64,000 nucleotides of DNA, taken from Nymphaea colorata (taxonomy: Eukaryota > Streptophyta > Magnoliopsida > Nymphaeales > Nymphaeaceae). The stretch spans positions 22,895,703-22,959,702 of the forward strand of contig NC_045146.1 of NCBI RefSeq assembly GCF_008831285.2, in the 5' to 3' direction. A model generated the notes under the pieces. That model was not told the DNA's origin and did not search any database. It was given only the letters and a program-made list of their open reading frames with translations. Position numbers and translations under genes: made by a program. Of the stretch, positions 55,308 through 64,000 are shown piece by piece. Numbering within the stretch: the stretch's first letter is position 1; every line of letters begins with the position of its first letter.

Positions 55308-58300
55308 ATGCAAGCCATCCTTTAGAACTCAGATTGAGAATAAAAAAAAGACTTAGTTTGGATACACACATTCCCAGCTTTCCCTCAAACTCAACAAGGG
55401 TTTTCTTGATGGTCCCTCCTGAAAATCAGGACTGCTTTTTACATATCATGATGACATCATCTACAAGGAACATGGCCAGAGAAAATAGGTAACAAGAGGA
55501 GAGTTTGAAATTTTTTATCATGTTCACCAAATCATTTTAGTTTAGCGAGAACATCTCCATAACCACAATAAATGAGGGGTGACATAAGAAGGAGCCAGCA
55601 AAGTGGTAGACAGAATTTTTAGATCTTTAAAGGGTAGCAATATGTAAATGAAAAAAAATGGCCTTGTGTTATCAATATAAAAAATAAATAGTTTTTGTGG
55701 GTCTGTGTGGGCAACTGCCCACACAAGCTCTGGCATGCGCCTCGGCCTCGGATTATGAGTGTTGTAATGAACGAATATGCATTTCACGTAAAGTAATTAA
55801 CGATTGATTAGGACAAACCACCGCATGCACAGGCAGGAAATGCGCCTCTTATGTAATCATGTCGATATAAATTCAATAAAAAAATAAGCGTTCAGTAGTT
55901 TGCTACCAAAATTTTCGTTTGACGCCCAAAAGTTTAGATTTATTTTGAAATATGACGTGCTTTGCTTTCTGAATTTACTGATACATGGCGCTACCAACTT
56001 TAAAATTGACAAAACCCTTCATTTTTGTGGCTAGTTGCAGTGGATTTGAAGGCCTAATTAACCCAACGTTACTACTTGATGCTTGGGTTGTTTGATATAA
56101 AGTTGCATTGATGAGTTTTAGCAATAGAAAAAAAGACGCCCCAGTCTTTTAGACTGAAGAAAAATTGTACCTAATGGTAAACATGCACTTTAGAGATAGA
56201 GAGAGAAAGAGGGAGAGAGAAACTTGGTGTTTTCTTGAGTTGTAAAAAAAAAAAAACACCTAAATTTAAAGAAACGCTTCTTTGTCTACACACTTAAAAG
56301 AGGTGAAAAAAAAACATGGAAATTGAGAAATTTTCATGTTTATGAAAGTGATAGGTTTTCTTGACGTTGACTTTAGTGTTATGGTATTTCACTTGCGATG
56401 TATATTGTTATAACAAATAATCTGTTTTACAAATATTGAGACAACTTTGATATGTATCGGAGAAAATTTAAAAAAGTCTTGTTTTTGAGATTTGAGACAA
56501 AGTGATGTGTCCCAAATGAAATTTCAAACTTTCTTTCATTTTGTACACCAGGAACAGGGAATTCATGGCTTATTAAATGGAAGCATACATCTCTTTTCTT
56601 TGGATGACGAAGCTTTTTCATCACTTGAAGAGAATCTTAGCCATGTGAATGCAACATAAAGACCCTCTTGACTTTTTTCAAGCAAAAAAAAAAATCACTC
56701 TCATAATAATAAATTGATAGTTTGGGCGTCCACAATTTGTGACATCCTTCAATATAACGGTAACATGTTTTCGATATTAAAGCACTTAAGCATGAACTTT
56801 TAAATTAAACTGTATGTGCTTTTTATTAGCGAATCAAATACAGACATTTAAACTTTTTTTAAAGGTGGTGTAAAAAGAATCAAATGCCTTTTCCCATATG
56901 ATTGGAAATGTTGTCGTTTATTATATTGGGGAAATCTTAAAGTTAATGGGCCGATTCATGAGGCAAAATGAATGGAGTTTTCCATTGAGTGCTCAACCAG
57001 ACTGCGATATTCTTAATTGGTAAAACTCTCGAAACCTTGGTCTCGAAGGAAAGCAAACCAAAAAATCTGTCCCCATGGCCGTCATTTTCAGGCAGCCGAG
57101 AAACGAGCCATCTCATTATCACTACGTGTCCGCATCACTGTGGGGCAATTTTCTATCTCCATTTCATTGTGATCATGCGTGTGCTCTGCCCGGAACAGTC
57201 TGATCGTCATAAAAAATTAGCTTGAGATCTAAGCAGTTGTCTTCATGGTGCTTCAGCTTTTCCAGAACCAGATAACCCACAAACTTTTTCGCTGTAAAGC
57301 AGATAATTGGTCTCTCTGTTCATTATCTCACTTTTGTGCAAACAAAATTCGATTCAGACATCTCATTTGGATAACATTTTTATAAAAATCTTGTATCTTT
57401 TTCGTTCCCTACATGATGCAGGGGACAGCCCCGATCATAATTGACTGCTAGTTCTTAAACCAATTGACAAAAAGTGGCCGGTGGTCGCAACTATAACCTT
57501 CTTCGGCTGATGCCGGCGAACCTCACCGGAGCATCCTCCCAGCTGGGCGTTGGGACGGCGAACCCGCCCCTCTTCCTACCGTTTTTTTTTTTTGGGTTTT
57601 ACAATTCTTTTTTAAAACAGATTATTCGATCATTAAAATTCGGCCTAGGCATTAGGCCGGTCCAATCCAGCCTTACAAAGAGTCGTCGGGTTCTGGCCGG
57701 CCCAGCTCTCTTAAAATAAAAAAATAATTTTAATGTAAAATAATATATAAATATAATTATTTATTATAAAATATTATAATTAAATATATAAATCAATAAA
57801 AATAATATTAAAAAATTTTATCAGGTTGAACCGAGCTTAGTCAACCCACTCGAGCCAATCTGATAACTTATCAAGCCAATCCGACGTCTTTTCTTTGGGT
57901 CCGAGTCTAAGCTTGGGTTGAACAAGTACCAGCCACATTAAAATTGAACAACCAATGGATAGAAGTTGAAGAAAACGAGAGAACAAACAAGTTATGGATA
58001 GCTACAGCCACCATTCGCTAACTAGATACAATGCTGCCGTGTATTGGGGATAGTCTAGTATGGTTAAAATGTAACAATTTCTTACTAAAAAGATAAAAAT
58101 TATCATTAAAATTACTATAAACCATCATTGTGCCATGATTTTTGGCTGGTTAATGATAATCTAATGACTATTTTTCAATAATTTTTTAAATTTATAACCA
58201 TATGCTAATATCCAGTGCACGACAACATTGAGTTTATATATATATATAACTACAATTTAATTTTACTGGATGATGCAAATTTTAAGAATTGTGATTTGTG

Positions 58301-58808
58301 AGATGTTATTGGATGATTAAATTTCAACATTATGGTTTACAAAATAATTGCTACGTTTCGCAATCGCAATGATTTGTGAAAAATAATTGCTACGTTTAGG
58401 ATTAGGAATGATTTGTGAAAAGAAAGATGAAGAATCAATCCACCAGTCACAATCATTATTTACTACCCACCGCCCAATCTGAATTGCAATTTACGCTTTT
58501 GATTTATTTTGGAATAAGTCTGCTACATCTTCATAATTACTTACAACACTATAGTCATATAAAAGCGATATTGACATTTTCTAAGAGTTTAATAATCAAT
58601 CGAAAAAAATTAGCTTTTAAGATCATTATTATGCATATTTGAAGGTTTATTCATGTCATTTTCGTAGTTCTAAATACAAAACAAAACATCTGCATAACTA
58701 TTATTTTTTGCAAAAAAATAAAATAAAATTATGTGTTGAAAGAACTGGGAGAGAGAATGGCACATGGCATGTCTCATGTCACATCATCGGGGCCTGAGTG
58801 AGACTCCA

Positions 58809-58958
58809 CATGGCGCAGAGTTAAAATTGTTTTATTTACTTATATAAATTTCATCATTTTTTTAGTTTTTTTTTTATATATGAATGCCCTATAAAGTTTA
58901 AAATTTAAATTTAAATTTATAGTGTTCTTCAACAAAAAATTTCTTGTTCTGCCACTAG
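58809..58958. mobile_element. Possible hAT-like MITE, GGCGGAGC family
   Basis: It begins CATGGCGCAGAGTTAAAATT and ends AATTTCTTGTTCTGCCACTAG, ends that resemble the family seen at 6882 and 55011. The middle is AT-rich (TTTAAAATTTAAATTTAAAT). The flanking octamers do not match, so the borders and the assignment are tentative. Confidence 0.35.
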
Positions 58959-61358
58959 GAAGAACAGGGCATGGACACTCTCCTTCCAGTCACATGGACG
59001 GCTCCATTGTTGCTTTTTATATCAAAATATTCTCCGATGAAGCACGTTTGTACCTGAGGATTCCTGACTAGAAATTTAGGGTTGACAGTAAGAATCGAAT
59101 CAGTGATGAGTATAGAAGGTTATGCACTATGGATAGCGATGATTTCAACGCACCAAGGTAGAGACATCGCTTCTGATGAAGATTACGGCAGTAGTTACAT
59201 AAATAAAGAAAGATAAATCTCTATTGTAACAGGTTCTATTATTTAGGAGCAATCTTTGAGAATAGTTGTAGAGATCCTTATAAATATAAGGGACTTGTTT
59301 TATGAATTTTAAGGCCGATGCCTTTTCGTTGGTAAAGAAAATATTATCCAAATTAATCTGTTTGAGTTATTTTCTAGTATTACTTCATGTTTTTCTTCAA
59401 TTTTTTTTTTTAAGAAACCTTGATGGGATAGGGTTGGGGCACAACAAGGCTTTGATTCTTTCTGGGGTAATGTTCAAAATAGATGTCTGCACCTTTAAGG
59501 ATGCGTTTGTTTTCCTATGGGTTTAAGATCTGTAGTGATCTGAAATGATTAAAAAGATCTTAGGTTTGTACATTTAAGATCCGACACCTTATTCTTCAAT
59601 GCGACCTTAAATGCAGAGTTTTTTTACATATATCATGGACTCAAGATCTATGGTACTAAGATGCTTAGTTTCTTTAAACTGAAATACATACTTTTTAATG
59701 CATCAGATTCGAAACTATCAGACACTACTTCAGTGATGAACCTATTCCTTAATAAAAGCTGAAAGAACAAGTCTCTCTGTCTTCTCTAAGGACTGAACTG
59801 CGACCACGATTACGATGAACACCGCCATCTGAAACCACGACTTGGGTGATTTTATGATACACCTTTCAACTTGAGCGTCATGCATATCACCGTTTGCAGC
59901 CCAAAAGAATAACACTTACATAACCATACGACGAAAATCAGACTAACCAACAATGCTATGTCTCTAGAGACTACCTAATTTGCTAGTTGAATCCAACTCT
60001 ACTTGAATTATATACAAAAGCAGCAAATGCTTAATTTAGACAAAAAAACAAAGAAATTAACGTGCAAAGATTCTTTTGCGGTCATACTCGATCTGATAGG
60101 GATCTCACTAAACAACAAACGTCCATCAAGATCCGGAAACCTTATGCTGTGCATTTCGTTATAAAGAAAAGCCGGACACTTGCCAGCCAAAATGAGTCCG
60201 ACCTCTCATATTGTTTTGTCATCTACACAGGACGCCTACTTCATGCACCCAAAAAAGTATCTAAGGTATATACCACAAAATAATAAACCATAGCATCTTG
60301 AAGAAATTAATTGGGGGAAAGAAAACGGGAAGGTTCAATCAATCATGTAAATAAAACAAGGAAATATCACAATGTTTGTTACGTAGCTAATTAAATTAGC
60401 ATGAGTTCACATCTGTATGAAGTTGCAAGACTAAGAGAGATGAACATCAACAGGCGCATCCTGAATCTTGAATCCATGGATGTGAATGGCGATGTGGCAG
60501 AAGAGTGACGGAATGACACAATGAAATCTCATGTTTACCTAAAGAAAGTGTCCAGCTAGTGAGCATAATCAGAGTCACGGTTCAAACTTCCGATTTGAAC
60601 TAGCAAGGAGTCTAGTATTTGGAGGCCAGATGCAATCATACTGCATCTGAAAATTAAGAATCTCAGTCTCATATATGGATTCAAACCACCAAAAAGTTGT
60701 GCGACTTCTATAGATGACGCAGAAATCGTTACAAAGACTAGATAATTTATCATTAAAGCTAGGCCAGAGACGCATGTTTTGGAACTAAAATCATGCTTCA
60801 GGCTCACATGGTGTATCATAATTTACGTGGAGTAGGAATTATTACATGCAATAGTTACGTGAGAAACTTGGCTGACCGAGTGGTGTCACTGCCATTTGCT
60901 CCACATTCCGAAAAATAATACGAGATTTCATAAAGATTCTGAAGTTCATGGAACATGATAACGCCGAGTTTTTCTAATTTTAGAAAAACACTGATCAGAT
61001 TCAAAAAGATATTTTATATATAATACTACCGCAAGCAATTAAAGCTTCAATTATTTCCCTACGCACTAGAAAGATGACATGAAGTAGCATGTATCCTACT
61101 AACAAAAGAATTTGACAAGCACTAGGAAATCGGGCGGGATAGTGAATGCTTCTACGTCCAACCAATTTTTTGCAAGTTAAAAGCAGGATATTTCTTTATT
61201 GTAGCGGCAGGCATGGCCAGTAATCTATGAGTAGTAGAACTTAAGAACAAAGTTTCTGCATTACAAATATGTCTATAGCTTTACAAGCAGTTAGAACTTA
61301 TAGCAAAGTTTCCCCATCAGCAAAGTCTAGGCCATATTGCTTTCATTAATGGTAAGGA

Positions 61359-63105
61359 TTACAGGACCCAGCCTTGAACAAAGTTATTTTCAGGAGCAAC
61401 ACTCCTGGCAATGCTGGCATTCTGATCTTGAGGAACAAACTGGTGGTACCTGTTTAAACAAAGTAAATAAATTAGTGTTAGATTTGTTATCAGAAGCTGA
61501 TCCACAAAACGTGATGATCACATGAAGCAACGGTTCTTCTCATCTAGCGTCTACTTGAGGGGTTGAGGATAACCAGCATAACTTGAAGGCCTAAAACCTA
61601 AGACGGGATTACTTCGCATTCTTCCCATCTTCCGTCTATTTTGACTCCACCAACCATGATATATAGACAAAATTCATTATATATTAGGTCCATAAAACTT
61701 GATAAGGGTCCTCCAAGAATGGAGTTGTGTGGCTGGTGGTTGGAAAAATGAGGGGATTCTTACAATCTTAAGATGAAAAAGTTGGGAACATCCTCTACCC
61801 TAGCTGCGGCAATGACAGTTGCTTCTGCAACACAACTAAATAGAGCACAAGGAAGAAAATTTGACCCTATCTGTAAGGTTGGCTCGCAGTCGATCTGGCT
61901 GGCCTGAGGAGCATTAACATTGAACGAGCTGTTTGCAACAACTACTCCAGATTCCCATGAAGAAGATCCTTGGATGCTCCTGAAAACATGGCCTTCTGAT
62001 TCTAGCTGAAATACAGTACAGAAATCAAATTTCTGAGTCGCAATCGACCTTTGTGAGATCTGCCAACGTTATATGAAATCACAGAATAGAAGGTAATGGG
62101 ATCCCGACGATCTAAGCAAGAGGGAAGAAAACCTGGCTTTTAAGCTGCTTGTTTACGTCTCCAAGATGACGCTCCTATTGATCAAAACGTAGCCAAGTTA
62201 AGTTGGAGAACATCAGAGCAAAGTGCACTGGTGCATGAGTTATGTCAACCACTTGCTTTATTTATTCAAGGGTGGGACCATGTTTCACATTTTAAAGGAA
62301 AGTTGATAGTTGCAGTAAGAATTGAATTGTACCAACTACACAGCCTTTTAAACATTTGGGAATAATAGTTCAACAGTTCACAGCTCAAAGCCTCAAACAC
62401 ATACCTTTTTCCTCAGCTCATCCATTTGCTCCATCATTATCTGTGTCTGCATTATTAGCAGGTCGAATCAGTAGAAGTTTGATTCATTATGTTCTTGAAT
62501 TGCGTTGAAGAGCACTTTTCCAGAATTATGATGGAAGAATTCACTGTGAGGAATAATTGAGCGATATAAATCAGAAAACATGTAACAGTGGGAAAACAGC
62601 ACTACCTTTCTTTGCCTGGCTTGAGAGAGTGCAGTTTCAAGCTGCCTCTCAAGTTGTTGCAGTTCCTTCACACTCAGTGGGCCCAGATCTTCCCCCAGCA
62701 GATGCCTGCGAGGAAGCACAATACTTAATATTGAAACGACGCAAAACAGAAACAGTGATTCCAATTCCTTGATCCTTTTTTTTACCTCTGGGAACGTTGT
62801 AAAGCTTCGTATCTGGCCTTCAACTTCACAACTTCTTGGTACCAGTTCTGTTATCAAGATTTATGCGGAAATTATTCAAGTTGGTCAAAATTCATTTGAA
62901 GCAGGGAAAGAACGGAAAGAAATGAAACTTCAGTGGCAAAGACAATTTCTTCTTTTTTCATCCACGAACTGCAGGCAACGAACATCTACTGATCACTTTT
63001 TAGCACAGAGAATGCCAACGCAGATGCGTTACGTGCATGCATATGCATCACGCGCATGACTTACATTTTTTTGAACTTTCTCTGCAGTGATGGATTTGAA
63101 GTAAT
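61359..63105 (-). CDS. AGL6: AGL6-type MADS-box transcription factor, 3' part (K domain and C-terminus); 5' exons beyond the right edge
   Basis: AGL6 proteins are MIKC-type MADS factors acting in floral meristem and perianth/ovule identity, usually in complexes with other floral MADS proteins. Exons 62786-62847 (62 bp), 62606-62705 (100), 62405-62446 (42), 62133-62174 (42), 61866-62005 (140) and 61359-61449 (91) have the canonical MIKC sizes. They encode [66 protein letters not shown] and [14 protein letters not shown]. The C-terminus has [15 protein letters not shown] and ends NNFVQGWVL, both AGL6 motifs. An upstream 41-bp exon (63065-63105, reading [13 protein letters not shown]) fits phase but does not resemble the usual I region. 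The DNA-binding MADS exon is not in the window. Confidence 0.9.
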
Positions 63106-64000
63106 CTAAAACAAGATAGGAGCATCATTGAGTAGACTCTGAATCCATGATCAAGCTCACTTGATAAACTAAATCATACTTCCCAAAGGATATGCTTCTT
63201 GGGTCCTTCGTCTTGAGTGCGACAGACCATAGAAAATGAAAATGAAAATGGAGGTTCATGTGCATTAGTTGACTAGACTATTCTTCCTCAATTTCAGTTA
63301 CAAAAACAAGGAAAATTTACAAATTCGAAGCTTCCTGTAGTAAACTAGGAAGGCACGCTATCCTTTTTCTGACCAAGCTAGGTTTTGCGTTGACAAAAGA
63401 TTATGCCAAGAGGCATGCCCAAAAGTCATGTGAAGACAAAAACACAAATTCCGAATCCTGACAAAAATGAGTTACTTAGATAACGTCAAGTGAATAGACG
63501 TCCAAATATTAATATCTAACTCTTGCCCTTTATTAAGTTGAATTTCTTAAACCAAACCTCTTATCAGATTAATGAACCGACTGTTGTAATCTTTCAGTTG
63601 AAGTTTTATTTGTGCTGTTATTCAGTGTCAAACAAAGTTCTTCTAAAGGAATTCATCATTCAAGTGGCTTTTATACACTATAAAAGTTGCTTGACAAACA
63701 GTCTTCTCACAGCATGAAATTAATTAGATTTTGCACTTTCACCAGTCTGGAGACAGATTAAATCAGTGTGGCCCAGGCCTACCCACCTAATAAAGGGAAA
63801 AAAATTCACATTCATTTGTTCATAGGAAAATGGCAATAGATATGGGCCCCAATCTTTAGCGGAAGAAATTCAGTTAACTTAACAAACTGATTTTGATCGT
63901 TAATGTCTACTGTAACCTCAGAAGCGTATAATGATCTACATCCAGCGCTTGATGATTATCTGAAACCTGAATAAACAGCTATTATCTTAAACTGAAAAAA
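63106..64000. other. Intron sequence of the AGL6-type gene
   Basis: The MADS exon is absent here, so this is most likely the long first or second intron typical of MIKC genes. It is AT-rich and unremarkable. Between 63910 and 63990 the minus strand has several possible acceptors (TTTTTTCAG, TTATTCAG, GTTTCAG) followed by ATCATCAAG and GCTGGATG, which could be a degenerate I-region exon, but no frame is convincing. Confidence 0.5.

Larger units (their letters stand above)
53466..61358. other. Intergenic spacer with nested transposon insertions
   Basis: Bases 53466-53900 are GC-richer and should hold the GT64 promoter and leader. Beyond that the DNA is AT-rich. It contains an inverted-repeat element interrupted by a MITE (54991-55307), a possible MITE at 58809-58958, and a GC-rich patch at 57470-57720 that abuts AT-rich DNA and contains GGCC words but no gene I can name. 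The frames at 56989-57225 and 59302-59526 show no family features. Confidence 0.5.

Noticed and set aside
57470-57720. GC-rich patch as a possible exon
   Set aside because: The frame is open for 81 codons but shows no domain, lacks plausible splice sites on both sides and runs into GGCC-rich repeat-like sequence.

Overview
The window is plant nuclear DNA: AT-rich, with intron-split genes, GT-AG splice sites, a chloroplast-targeted protease, an anthocyanin enzyme and a MADS-box gene. Anthocyanidin synthase together with an AGL6-type MADS protein points to a flowering plant. The AGL6 C-terminus reminds me of early-diverging angiosperms, but that is only an impression. I found no bacterial, organellar or viral gene blocks.

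Layout, left to right. Bases 1-5626 hold the 5' part of a minus-strand GAUT1-type galacturonosyltransferase gene; its catalytic half lies beyond the left edge. Bases 9142-15703 hold a complete ten-exon minus-strand nuclear-type (DC) YTH m6A-reader gene. Bases 15.7-23.2 kb are a transposon-rich spacer with a hAT-type MITE flanked by a perfect 8-bp duplication, an inverted satellite-like repeat and a decayed hAT transposase. Bases 23323-24599 are a two-exon anthocyanidin synthase gene (+). Bases 26506-29652 are a five-exon chloroplast FtsH1/5-type protease gene (+). It converges on a nine-exon BSK1-type receptor-like cytoplasmic kinase gene (29869-37302, minus), with 216 bp between the stop codons. 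Bases 37.3-47.7 kb are a second gene-poor spacer with several MITEs. Bases 47682-48171 are a small three-exon gene for a secreted phytosulfokine-like precursor carrying the variant pentapeptide YIYTN. Bases 49645-53465 are a five-exon GT64 glycosyltransferase gene of the EPC1/GMT1 type (minus). Bases 53.5-61.4 kb are spacer with a MITE nested inside an inverted-repeat element. From 61359 to the right edge is the 3' part of an AGL6-type MADS-box gene (minus); its MADS exon lies outside the window.

The genes are not an operon or a metabolic cluster. Cell-wall and glycolipid glycosylation, RNA methylation reading, flavonoid synthesis, photosystem II repair, brassinosteroid signalling, peptide signalling and flower development sit side by side. 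Exon models come from reading splice sites, checking that phases add up across each junction, and matching remembered family motifs. The most rewarding items are the YIYTN phytosulfokine precursor, an in-frame stop-free intron in BSK1 that would add a hydrophobic segment to the kinase, a stop codon embedded in the last splice donor of the YTH gene, and the nested MITE insertion with a reconstructable empty site.
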